64,000 nucleotides of DNA from Angiostrongylus vasorum (lineage: Eukaryota > Nematoda > Chromadorea > Rhabditida > Metastrongylidae). Position numbers and translations under genes: made by a program. Under the pieces are notes generated by a model. It was not told where the DNA came from. It ran no database searches and saw only the letters and a program-made list of their open reading frames with translations. The first letter of the stretch is position 1. Each line of letters begins with the position of its first letter. Positions 42,445 through 52,689 of the stretch are shown piece by piece. The stretch lies in NCBI GenBank assembly GCA_018806985.1, contig JADANN010000149.1, positions 868,001-932,000 of the forward strand, written 5' to 3'.

Positions 42445-43042
42445 ACATAGTTCTTTTTCCAGAGCACAGAGAAATAAGAAATGATGAATCCGATGGATGA
42501 ACACGATGATTGAAATAGGGCAGTTGTCGGTTGCTTTTCTGGAAGTTCATGGTGGCTCGGTTACTCTCCGTTCATCGCGTAGCTTTTGAAGCAATTCATG
42601 TTGTTTGCAGGATTCCGTAGTTTGTTTATAGGCTGACAAGTAGTTGTTGCAAATCTTCATTTTGACTGAAGTTTGATAATATCTTTTAATTCAGCGTAGT
42701 AATGAAACGAGACGAGTATTCACAAATCGGAAAACCAACAATATGGATTCGTTCTTGGTCGCATCATGGTTCTTCCTCAACTGCGTCTTATTCCAAATCT
42801 ATTCCTTATTCTTACTCTTTCCATAGCTTTTCTGGACATCTTGGATACTAAATAATGCATATGAGTGGACGTATGCTTGCAAACCTTTCAATCGTGAGGT
42901 TAAGAAGTAAATAAGAAGCGATCCATGGTTGCCTTCAGCAAATGAGCTCCAAGAACAGCTCGAGACACCCCGATACGTTACCCATCGGTGGCACTCTGTC
43001 GCCAGAAATAGTTTTTTTTTCCAGAGCACAGAGAAATAAGAA
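42445..43042. repeat. Two direct copies of a 35-bp block 562 bp apart
   Basis: ATAGTTCTTTTTCCAGAGCA then CAGAGAAATAAGAA at 42445-42480 recurs at 43007-43042 with only the T-run changed. The intervening DNA has no long frame. Origin unknown. Confidence 0.6.
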
Positions 43043-43049
43043 TAATAAA

Positions 43050-43760
43050 GATATAAACTCCTATACAAACTGTGCAATGTTATTCATGTTTTTTCAAATG
43101 CGCTTCGAAACAACATCAGGCGGCCCTGATACGACAGGTAGAGGACAAGTGATGATTTTACTGGTGCCTGCTTAAGTTTGTCAATGGCAAGTGGAATTAA
43201 AAGTTATAATAAACAGTTAGCATGATTTTTTTGATCGCATAGACGTAATTTGCATTGGGTGACAACTGGTAACAGCCTTAGACATCTGCGAAGTATTCTG
43301 AAAGAGTTCACTTCTATTGTAAGCACTGTACCACACACAGATCGGCAAAAATAACTACTACATCGTTATCCGTCGCACTGGTTTCTGTGATAAAAGGGAA
43401 ATATGGAAACTCCGGATACCCTTGTCCTGTCACATAGTTTACCTCTAGAACACCATTTATTTTTAGTGACTTTGCCTACTATGTCTCAAAGACATATGTC
43501 TTCTCAACCGGGAGTTCGATAAGAAATGGCTTTAATAGAATCAATCTGCTCATATTTTATTATTCTGATTGTATATGTCTTTCTGTCCTTTTTCCTTTTT
43601 TGTAAACCCTTTTCTCTTCAAATTACTGGCTAAAATCAAGATTTATTACACTTATTACAAATAAGTAGTTGGGTGTTTCCCGTCGCACCAAATAGTTTTT
43701 ATTTACTTCACAAAACGACTTTCCTTTAACCTTAGGACAAAAGGTAGTACTTTTTACTTA
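43050..43760. other. No recognisable feature
   Basis: No supported gene. Confidence 0.35.
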
Positions 43761-43764
43761 GTTT

Positions 43765-44085
43765 GTATCTATATGACCCGACATCATACGTTGTGCGGAA
43801 CCCAGCATTTCGTTCATCCGAATCTTTCTCTTACATTCTCGTCACATTTCCGGATTTGTGTGTGGGTTCGGCTGCTGCTTGAGGATTTTAATCATCTTCA
43901 TCAATCGGCTTTAACACCGATCGACTAGATTCTCCATGGAATCCTGGGATACTTACGCTAGGGTGTCCTGATGTCTTCACCAAAGGCTATTACCAACCTT
44001 TTTAAATCTGAGGAAACTTTTCCTAGACAGGTCTTTATCAAATTCCGGATAAATGGGAAGCTTGGTTGATTCAGAGCATTGTCAA
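43765..44085 (-). repeat. SINE-C copy
   Basis: TATATGACCCGACATCAT, GTGCGGAACCCAGCATTTCG, ATCGACTAGATTCTCCATGG and AGACAGGTCTTTATCAAATT follow the family order in reverse. Confidence 0.7.
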
Positions 44086-44279
44086 AATATTGGGAGTCTT
44101 TTTTGAACGCCATCTCTTTTCAATGCGATTTCCACACCCCCTATACCAAACATTGGACGAACACAACTACAATGATGCTAAGATAACCACAATATTCCTC
44201 AACATTGTGAATTCAACTACAGCCTCAGATTAACTGGGTTCAGTGCCGATTTGGGCTCCTCAGATCAAGTCCGCTAACG

Positions 44280-44518
44280 GGTGATTGCTGATGACAGAAA
44301 TCGATAGAACTAGCTGAGAGACAGGCGAAACGAAGGACCCGCATGGTGTGGTGGTGAGCGCGTTACTCCCCGGAAAGGACAATAGCGCGTTCGTTCTCCA
44401 CCGCAGACATTTGCGGTCCGGAGTTTTGCAAATATCTCAGCAATATTGTGGTTGTATTTTGCTTAATACCCTGCCATAAAAAATTATATAAGGCAGAAAA
44501 TAAAAAAGTAAACGATGC
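44280..44518 (+). repeat. SINE-D subfamily 2 copy, full length
   Basis: The head GCATGGTGTGGTGGTGAGCG differs from other SINE-D heads and is shared with 50398-50565 and 59519-59690 (inverse). Body GAGTTTTGCAAATATCTCAG and GTGGTTGTATTTTGC; tail AGGCAGAAAATAAAAAAGT. Confidence 0.8.
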
Positions 44519-44544
44519 TAAGATATTTGCAGAACAAGGACCGC

Positions 44545-44770
44545 AGGGCGGAGTCGGTAACTGCTGATGGCACCGTTAGGGTGAAAGATAGCCATGAGAA
44601 AGCCAAAGCAAGGACCTCGGTGCTCCAGTGCGTAACACGTGAGTCTCCAGAAAGGGTAATCGCGGGTTCGAATCTGGCCTGCGGTCTTAGTTTTGCAAAT
44701 GTTTCCGCATTACTGTCGTTGTATTTCACATAATGCTCTTCCATGAGAAAATAATATGCAGCAAATAAGA
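44545..44770 (+). repeat. SINE-D copy, full length
   Basis: Preceded by CTGATGGCACCGTTAGGGTG; head CTCGGTGCTCCAGTGCGTAA; box B GCGGGTTCGAATCTGG; body TAGTTTTGCAAATGTTTCCG; tail ATATGCAGCAAATAAGAGG. The ORFs on both strands lie within the repeat. Confidence 0.85.
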
Positions 44771-44771
44771 G

Positions 44772-44900
44772 GTATTCTTAAACACTTTAGAATTAAATTT
44801 AGTGGAATACACACGGTACCTGTATGGAGGTGGGGGCGTATTCTTAAACACTCTAGAATTAAATTTAGTGGAATACACGGTACCTGTATGGAGGTGGGGC
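44772..44900 (+). repeat. Two-unit tandem repeat, 66-bp period
   Basis: Units start at 44772 and 44838. Each contains GTATTCTTAAACAC, AGAATTAAATTTAGTGGAAT and GGTACCTGTATGGAGGTGGG; unit two lacks one AC. It continues into GGGGCATGTTTTGGTGG and a TGACGTCA palindrome. Confidence 0.9.
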
Positions 44901-45114
44901 ATGTTTTGGTGGAAAAATGACGTCATAGTTGGGTGGGGCTGGCTGGAAGTCGGTGTTGTTCGAGATTCGCAACGAGCGATTGTGACGTCCAGGTTGCATT
45001 TCTTTAAGTAAGGCGTCGATCCTCGCATCCTTAAAACAAGCCAATTTTCAAGGACCGATTTTTACGTTATTAATTAATTTTCTAGCCACTTTGATAAATT
45101 ATAAGTTAAGTATA

Positions 45115-45285
45115 TAATAATCACAAGGATGCTGAGACATGAGAAAAATTCGGGACATTAGCTGGACTTCGAACCTCCAATTACCCTCACGTGCTATCCA
45201 CCACACCAACTGAGGCTCTTGCTTTGCCGTTCTTTCAGCCAGTTTTTTTTTCAATTCTAACGGTGCTATCAGTAATCTAGAGGGC
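45115..45285 (-). repeat. SINE-D copy, inverted
   Basis: ATAATCACAAGGATGCTGAG, box-B side GGACTTCGAACCTCCAATTA, box-A side GCTATCCACCACACCAACTG, then TCTTTCAGCCAG and CTAACGGTGCTATCAGTAA, which is the inverse of the leader seen at 44545. Confidence 0.8.
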
Positions 45286-45337
45286 GATCTGGGATCATAG
45301 TTTCATTTCAGAGTACCAGATATACGATGTGATGCAA

Positions 45338-45445
45338 TATAGCTAAGGTTCAGAGTTTTGCTCATATCTCAGCAACCTTGTACTTGTCTTTCACATTGCA
45401 CCCTGCCACGAAAAAAGAATTGGCAGAAAATAAAGGTTAAGACAT
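45338..45445 (+). repeat. SINE-D 3' half
   Basis: AGAGTTTTGCTCATATCTCA, ACTTGTCTTTCACATTGCAC and GGCAGAAAATAAAGG without the tRNA-like head. Confidence 0.65.
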
Positions 45446-45449
45446 TAAG

Positions 45450-46660
45450 TTTCTCTATTTTGCTCTTTGTTTCCTATTTTGTAACAGTGTTTACGCCTTT
45501 CGTCATTTCTTCTCTCTTTCGACGCAAAACTAAGAAACAAAAGGAAGGACATCATATGAAAGCATGACTGCGTGACACATATGATTAGGACAAGGCGAAA
45601 GGAAACCTTCAAGATACTTAGAAATGTCAAACAACTGATTGAAGTTTCTTGAAGAATGTAAGGAAGAAGTATAAGGGATTATAAGCGCAAATGGATAGAA
45701 TTTTTTAAAAAAAAAGTAAACAAAGGCGAAGCACTCGCGTATAAACCTGCATCACTGAGTGGTCACTTTTCGACGTCCGCATACGTCGAACGGTGTAGTA
45801 ATCCATCTGCAAGCAAATACCTTTGACGAGAAGACTTTTTAATTGAAAAGAAGACAATGAGAGATAAAGATACAGTACATTTTGGACTGGAGCAGTTTAA
45901 AACGAAAGAAATCCCATGAAAATATGAACAGTTGTCGATATAATAGAGAAAATTCGCTGCTGCCTACAACGTCCAGCTTAGTGGCCACGATCAAGCAAGC
46001 CTACTTGGCAAATGCTTGCCAGGGAAACAAAATTCCTCTTCACTCCAAGAGTCCCAACTTTTTTTCTTACAGTATCGATTTCGATTTAGTATACAATAAG
46101 AACCACTGTCTTCATTTCACTACCACTCAAAAAGAAAAAAAAATTGGTTAAGACCTTCATCAACAAATTCGTCACTTTGGACCATAGAATAAAAAAAAAT
46201 AAACATAAAGTGAGAAAGCACGACATATGTTTTTCTAACTATTTCCCGCAACGGTCATTAAAGTTGGATAGTTCAACACTTCTTTAGGGAAGTCCAACTA
46301 AGACGACGCACCACGGTAGGCGTGCGCCTCATCTACTCCTGGAATCGCCTAACAAGGGGTTCTTCAGGACTCCACATGAAAAAAAAGCTCAAACAAGCAA
46401 AACAAGCCATAAGTTGAAAAAAGATTTCGACAGAATTTTTTTATGAAGACGAACAATTTAAAGATCTAGCAACACGTAAGAATTGCTTCTAAGTCTACCA
46501 AACTGAGCTCCAATTGTTCTCCGGTTCATGATTACTGATTCATTCAAAGGATTTATACCCAACAAATAGGTCTTCTGTTATTAGTGCTATTAATTTGTTA
46601 TCGAGTAATAATACCAACGAAGAATGGATTCGAAAAAGTAAACACACCAGAAAGCTTAGT
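45450..46660. other. No firm feature
   Basis: AT-rich. A plus-strand 89-codon frame (45882-46151) has a protein-like middle (LVATIKQAYLANACQGNK) but no consistent borders. Confidence 0.25.
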
Positions 46661-46672
46661 AATCGAAGTTAC

Positions 46673-46835
46673 CCACATTGGTTGCGGGAAAGGCGACCAC
46701 AGCAGATGATGCTGTGCAGGCGGCTTCGGATAGGAGAAAAACTCGACTGATCTCAGCGGCGGTGACGGCAAGAACTCTTCGTGAAGGTCATTTCCAGTGC
46801 AGCATGAACGAACAGTAATGTTCTTCGTCAATGCA
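46673..46835 (-). CDS. Candidate internal exon, Pro-rich
   Basis: On the minus strand GTTCTTTTTTACAG (acceptor) and CAATGTGG|GTAACTTC (donor) flank 163 bases. The open frame after one leading base reads ALTKNITVRSCCTGNDLHEE, then FLPSPPLRSVEFFSYPKPPA and HLLWSPFPQPMW, leaving in phase 0. Both sites are good and GC is clearly above the flanks; the other frames stop. The reading suggests a disordered Pro/Ser-rich segment. Unassigned. Confidence 0.45.
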
Positions 46836-46899
46836 CTGTAAAAAAGAACAGTGAGGTGTTTCACATGATCAGTCACATCCATCAATAGGAGCGTCCGAA

Positions 46900-48800
46900 C
46901 TACAAACTATAGAAGAACGAGGTCTTGTGAGATTTGAGGAGTGCAAGAAAAGACAAGCCAGAAAATTATGTCGGACTGAGTCAGATTTCCGCCAGAAAAG
47001 GTGCAACAACGCAAAAGTCTTATAAACAGGTAAAGCAATGTTTAGATGAAAGATTTAAATGGAAAGGAAGATGACAAAGAGTTAAACGAATACGATAAAA
47101 CATTGGAAGCTCTCAAAAAACAGCCTATCGATAAAAGATAAGATAGAAGATTAGAGTTTCAATCAAAAGTATTGAAGGTACCGAGGTACCGTCCGTAGCC
47201 GATATGATAGGACCATCTTTTCTGTCACAAAAACCTTGCCAATTTCGAAAGAATATTTTAATGGCTGCTAGAATTCAAATTACCATAGCCGTTTCACTCG
47301 AGAATAAACTCGAGAATAGAAAACTTCTGGAAGACTTTTTTATAAAAGAAATATATACAGCTGGAACGAGCAATGAAGTGAACATAATGAATGGAAAAGC
47401 AACGTGAGGTGTCGACGCACACAAATCCGAAAAAATCCAGTTGGATTAACGACTGCGACGGCAATAACAAACATAACTTGTATCATCACTCGAAACATGA
47501 TATTTGATGATGAAAATTGTTAAAATAGTGGAGAGAGATATGCCCATCACCCCTCTGGGTCGTATCGAAGACAACAGGTGGGAATTACCCTCTGCGAAGA
47601 TTGGAAACGATCTCAATTGTTTCCAGTAATATGAATAGGGTTAGGAGACTAAGCTCATCTACCACTCGTCATCCGGAGAGGTAACCGATCTCCTCTGCAA
47701 CTAAACTGACAAGATATTAACAAAATTAACAAACTCATAGACACATAAAGGTGTTCCTCAAGGTGGTTTTGCATCGAAATGCTACATTTTAACCTTCTGT
47801 ATCTGATCACCAGAGCACGAATTTCTGTGATATTCTTTGCACATTATAACCTCGTAAATGCTCGTAAGACTTGGATGACAGATGAGAATTTAACGAACCA
47901 ATACAGCCGACGTTTTCTGGCGCTACCCTAACCCAATCTACCCCTACAATAGAGGCTTTAATTTTTTTATAAGACAAGCTGCTTTTTGCTTCCTTAGGAG
48001 AGCAATATTGTAAAATACTCGAAATTGTTGAACCCAAATATTTTTGACATTTACGGAAGAAACACTAGCCCTTTTCATGTTTTTATGTCATCAACGGCCA
48101 GATCGTCCTCGTTAGCTCCCTCTACGTCTCTCGCCAATATTGCAGGATTTCCCACCATAAAAACTGGGAAAGAGCAAGATTAAATGATAATTGATCGTCA
48201 AGTTAAGGGATTTAGATAATTCGTAATGTTTGCGGTAAAACAGCCCTATATTTTATCGCATCTTCGTAGCTAGGTTGGTTTGTGATGTCGAACATTAGTG
48301 TAAAGTAGGGTTCATAACTGAACAGGATCTCTCAAAATAGAACGACATTTCCAACCAGAAGGATAGGTAAGAGTAAACCAATGCCTGGAATCACCACTTT
48401 CTTGCTAGTGGCATGACTGCAAGGTGGTAAAACATCATTTTGTTCGAATGGGCAGGTGCATACCTGCACCAAAAACCTGGGAAAGGCCTAGCACAAGCGC
48501 TACGAGATTTCAAGAAGAAAAAACCTTGCCTACACATCAAGCACCAATTAGGTAGAAACTGTGCTGTGACCTAAATGATCCTTCGTGAAGACCATCTATT
48601 CGAACACGAAGTGAATAAGCAAGTAGTCTTAAAGTAAATATGAACTAGCCCAAAAGAGTTTTTAAGAAAATAGGAAATAATGACAACGTTAGACCATCCT
48701 CAAAGCTAAGAATTACATTGTACATTAGAATTACATAAGATGTTTTGGTTGTAGTGTAAAAGTGCGCATTAAAGCATTTAATGACAACGGATTTTTACAA
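46900..48800. other. No firm feature
   Basis: AT-rich. A 76-codon minus-strand frame at 47807-48037 reads partly like protein (KIKASIVGVDWVRVAPEN) but lacks clear borders. GCAGGTGCATACCTGC near 48450 is a small perfect hairpin. Confidence 0.25.
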
Positions 48801-48811
48801 GTAAAATCAGA

Positions 48812-49076
48812 AATAATAGAGCGCGCCCTGCAATACACATGGGATGATCGATCCCCGCACCCATGGCTCACCAAGTCTTCCATCCCTCCGGGTTCGCCGA
48901 ATTGCCACCAGATTTATCTGGGAAGACAGCAGCACTGGCTAGATACATCGGTAGGCGACTGCGAGTCATTGTAAAGGTCAGATATGCATTCAACCACTTC
49001 CAACGATGCTTAATGAAGTCGAATGTATGCCGCATCCCTCAGGGATTGATCAACGCCGAAGGCTTTATCCTTTATC
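48812..49076 (+). repeat. SINE-B copy, near full length
   Basis: GGGATGATCGATCCCCGCAC, TTTATCTGGGAAGACAGCAG, TCAGATATGCATTCAACCAC, TGATCAACGCCGAAGGC and TTTATCC. ORFs overlapping are repeat sequence. Confidence 0.85.
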
Positions 49077-49079
49077 CTT

Positions 49080-50390
49080 CACTAAAATCAGAAATAAAGA
49101 GAACGATATTTCTCAAAACCTAAAAATATGCAACGATCTCGAAATCCTACAGAAGACCATGTAGAACAGATGGGCCGATACCTCAGTTATAATCAAGACA
49201 AATAGAAATAATCTTGCAATTCTCTACGAATAAACAAGGACGCCATGCCAAACCGTCCTGACCACAAATGGCCAATCCCATCCCAGAAAGAATTGGCTTA
49301 AATATTGGTTGAATGGAAAGTCAGGAAAGAAAATAACACTTAATAAGCCGACTTTAATAAAACATTGACTGGAAATACTGCACATTTGCAATCACAACTA
49401 ACACAATTGGATTACAGTACTAAACTTAAAGATTGTAAAATTGAAAGAAACGAACGAAACTGTGAAGTCAATGAATGGATCATGTCGGCCTTACACGGAT
49501 TTTTGTTTCTAAGTGTCGTATAGCGATATAAAGCGGGGAGTTAATTGACTAGAAAGAATCACTGGAGCTGGAAAGGAACCCCCAACATTTGTATTTGGAG
49601 GACCAAATGAGAACAAATCTGTGCCGAAAATTGTTGACGACGTGGTCGAGACCTAATAAGAAGACGACGAATCTCACCAGGCCATCATCCACAGGGCACG
49701 GCAACAATTGCCCGCGGTGGCGAACTGGGAACACCCACCCTCACCATGCCCTTCCCAGAACCCCTTGTCAGGAAAGAATTTCACTCAAATATCCAAACAC
49801 CAGTTAAATTAAAGAGCTAAAAATTACATTGAAAATTAAACCGTGTCGGAGTGTGAATGACTCCAGAACATAGGTCATCCAAATAAATACATAGCTGAAT
49901 TAAATAACCACGTCCAAACTCAAATCAAGGCTTGAAAAAGAACAAAACTACGTTACAAACAAAAAAAAAGCGAAAAGAAAAACTGACTTCCATCGTTGCA
50001 ATAAAGTTTCCTCAATTTCTTTGAGGAAATACTACAGTTAACAGTGCAAGTTAAGAAAACACTGAAGAGATAAAACCAAGTACAGATTAAATATAAGTTA
50101 AATATAACCACTTTCCTTATTCGGTTCATTATCCTTCTTCCTTATCCCGGGCATGGTAACCACTCTCCTTTGGTGCCATTTTAGGAAGGGCCATGGTAAA
50201 AAAAATCCTATTCCTTTCATTAGAAGTGTTCAACATTTCACGTTTAGTACCCAACATTGACCAAATTCGTCCATAAAATGACTGGGACAACTGTTACCCA
50301 AAAAAAAAGCTCACGGTGAAAGAAAGAGAAAACCAGAGCGTCATTAGAGAATTACAAACGAATAAGTTCCTATAAATGAAATATTGTATC
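49080..50390. other. No firm feature; GC-rich patch at 49560-49800
   Basis: The patch has open frames on both strands (plus: RTNLCRKLLTTWSRPNKKTT) with no splice context or recognised family; it could be a transposon fragment. Confidence 0.25.
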
Positions 50391-50397
50391 ATAGGAA

Positions 50398-50565
50398 TCA
50401 AGATTTTGAAACAAAACCACAATTACGCTGAGATATTTGCAAAACTCCGGACAGCAGGTGTCTGCGGTGGGGATCGAATATGGTATTACCTTTTAGGGGT
50501 GCTAACGCGTTCATCACCACACCATGAGGGTTGTTCGTCTCGCCTTTTTCGCAGCTAGTCTTAAA
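50398..50565 (-). repeat. SINE-D subfamily 2 copy, inverted
   Basis: ACGCTGAGATATTTGCAAAA, ACAGCAGGTGTCTGCGGTGG, GCGTTCATCACCACACCATG and GCCTTTTTCGCAGCTAG, the inverse of 44280-44518. Confidence 0.8.
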
Positions 50566-50569
50566 ATAT

Positions 50570-51020
50570 CTCTACAGCACCATTTCTTAAAGGAATATAC
50601 AAGAAAGAGTACGGTAAAAAAAAAGTGTAAATTTTGAAGTCGACTGAACAGCTTTTTTTTCAGGCAGTCACTTTATCCCACAGAATTTTTTTCTTCCTCA
50701 AAAAAAATTACGAAGTAAAATTACACAACTAATTACCTGATTTTACATTAATTGTAAAAAATAATTCGGTTTTTCTTGATGGATGGATATGAGGTTGTCA
50801 ACAAAAAGATTTATTCAGCACACCACTGGCAGGCGTTTCGGCTGTTTCTTGAGTAATTAAAATTGCAGCAACATTGATAAAAGAGTGTGACTAGTTATCT
50901 TAAAGCTGTTAACAAATTCCTCTCCAAATTAAATGGCACTATTTACTAAAATCGTATCGGGAAAGAAAGAAGGTGAACTCGGACAAGGTTGGCATCATTC
51001 CTAAGATGTCACAGTAGTTC
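50570..51020. other. No recognisable feature
   Basis: AT-rich with A and T runs; no gene or repeat match. Confidence 0.4.
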
Positions 51021-51083
51021 TTTTTAAACATGGGTTTTGGACTTCTCTTTTTCACAAGTTGTGCGGTGTGAACCACAGCGTAC

Positions 51084-51245
51084 CGAAAAACTGCTCCAAC
51101 GATCTTTCTTCTCGACTCCGATTAAGTTCTGTGAAAGGATTTCCATAATGTTGGCACCAGTCAGTCGCCGGTGCCAGATGAAGGTCACCGAAGGAAGTTC
51201 GTCGCATGCGAATCGCACTACGGGAATTCTCAACACTCGATTGAG
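51084..51245 (-). CDS. Candidate internal exon, two open frames
   Basis: 162 bases on the minus strand between a weak acceptor (AACGACCAG) and a good donor (TTTTTCG|GTACGC); GC well above background. Phase 0 reads LNRVLRIPVVRFACDELPSV then TFIWHRRLTGANIMEILSQN, which loosely recalls a myotubularin segment (RIPVV...TGA-I...SQ-L-G) but not enough to name. Entered with two leading bases it reads SRSAIRMRRTSFGDLHLAPA then TDWCQHYGNPFTELNRSREE, also convincing and phase-compatible with 52570-52681. The frame cannot be settled by eye. Unspliced, phase 0 would reach a stop at 51024. Confidence 0.4.
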
Positions 51246-51519
51246 CTGGTCGTTGAAATGGAAATGTATGCAAATTTACGACCTAACAAAAATAAAGTGC
51301 GGCAGTAGTAGGTTCTTCTACTGCTAAGGCAAAATAAAGTGGACTTCCATAAGCGGTTACGCACCAGTAATAAAATAGGAAGGAACATTCCAACAAGCTA
51401 AGCCTTTCAAAACGATAAAACTAACCAGCAATCACTTGGATTCGCACAAACACCTGCGAACTCGTTGTTCGCCATTTTATCACAGCAAATTAATTTAGTT
51501 ATTCATTTGCATATTCATA

Positions 51520-51845
51520 TAACTCGAGTTCACACACGTTGCGGATCCCGGCAATTCTTACATTTGCTTCGTTGCTTCACATTCGTCATCCACAAAGGCT
51601 CTGGGATTTACATGTTGTATCTGCCGCCAGTTGAAGGTTTTTATCTTCTTCGTGAATATTGTTGCACACTGCTCAAGACGAATCTGTTCGGAGTCCCAGG
51701 ATAAAGGCAATCGCTACCTTTTGTTGATCGAAGAGAGCTTTTCTCTGGCACCAATTTGCCGACAATGGAAAAGGAGGCTTGGCTAACTTGGAACGGGAGG
51801 GAACCAGTTATCATGTGTGTATTAGCTCATGCTAACTCTGCTCTT
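51520..51845 (-). repeat. SINE-C copy
   Basis: CACACGTTGCGGATCCCGGC, CGTCATCCACAAAGGCTCTG and ACCAATTTGCCGACAATGG in inverted order; the head end near 51845 is diverged. Confidence 0.65.
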
Positions 51846-51849
51846 TGAG

Positions 51850-52240
51850 CTCTTCGTCCCCCTATGATACCAAGCTGTAAGTTTAAATCACTGCTGAACT
51901 GTCAGGAATTAGAATGGACCCATTTAACCAGGCAATACAAAGTGAATCCTCGCAGTGGACACGAATAACGACAGCCGAGAATAGTAAGGGATGCCCAACG
52001 ATGACCATGTAATTTTAAACAGTGTTAAAACGTGTCCTTCTTACCTTATAACTGCAAATGGAGAGAAACTTACAAAATTACCAAAAAGTCACAACACGAA
52101 AAGCAATACTGTAGCAAGCAGTGCTTTTATTGTATTGTGACCTGTACGTCACATTACGTCATACTACAGTCTTTAAAAATCGTTTTGAAACTGGAAAATC
52201 TCAAAAAAGAAAGTTGTTCAAAGCTTTTTAAAAAAGGATA
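51850..52240. other. No recognisable feature
   Basis: AT-rich spacer; a 69-codon plus-strand frame without exon borders. Confidence 0.4.
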
Positions 52241-52243
52241 AAA

Positions 52244-52511
52244 CTCGGCGTTGATCAGTTCCTGAGGGATGCGCCATGCACTCCACTTTATTAATTATTA
52301 AAATTCGTTAGAGATGATTGAATGCGTATCTGGCCTACACAAAAACTCGCGGTGGCCTACTGATATGTTGGAATAGTGCTACTATCTTCCTAGACAGGTC
52401 TGCTAGCAATTTGCCGATCTTGAGCGATAGAGGGCTTGGTGAGCCCGAGGCGCGGGATCACCCCGAGTGTGTTACAGTGCGGCTCTGACCACTGCACTAG
52501 ACTCGCCCCTT
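52244..52511 (-). repeat. SINE-B copy, full length
   Basis: CTCGGCGTTGATCAGTTCCT, TATCTGGCCTACACAAAAAC, TAGACAGGTCTGCTAGCAAT, GAGGCGCGGGATCACCCC and TCTGACCACTGCACTAGACT in inverted order, ending at the tRNA-like head. Confidence 0.85.
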
Positions 52512-52518
52512 TTAAAAC

Positions 52519-52681
52519 CTGACGAATAGCAAATTGTTCGCAATCATTCATAAAAGGCAGTTTTCCAACTGATAAGCAATTCTGTTTGTTGTTCGCGTAG
52601 ACGATCTCTCGGCGGTCGCTCACGGAAAGCTGGTGGTCCTGCTGTTGCAGTGTGATGCGTGCTGTCATAAATTTTGATTAG
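52519..52681 (-). CDS. Candidate coding exon, two readings
   Basis: A good acceptor (CTATCTTTTATCAG) precedes 52681 on the minus strand. Reading one starts at an ATG 13 bases in (52668) and runs 50 codons, MTARITLQQQDHQLSVSDRR then EIVYANNKQNCLSVGK, to a phase-0 donor CGTCAG|GTTTTA at 52519. Reading two enters in phase 0 and gives LIKIYDSTHHTATAGPPAFR then ERPPRDRLREQQTELLI, to a weak donor ATCA|GTTGG at 52570. Reading one suits a trans-spliced first exon; reading two suits an internal exon. GC is high for the region. A SINE-B head lies immediately downstream. Confidence 0.4.
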
Positions 52682-52689
52682 CTGATAAA

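Noticed and set aside
44726..45028. 100-codon minus-strand frame with two repeated segments
   Set aside because: The repetition comes from the 66-bp tandem duplication; the frame also covers part of a SINE-D copy.
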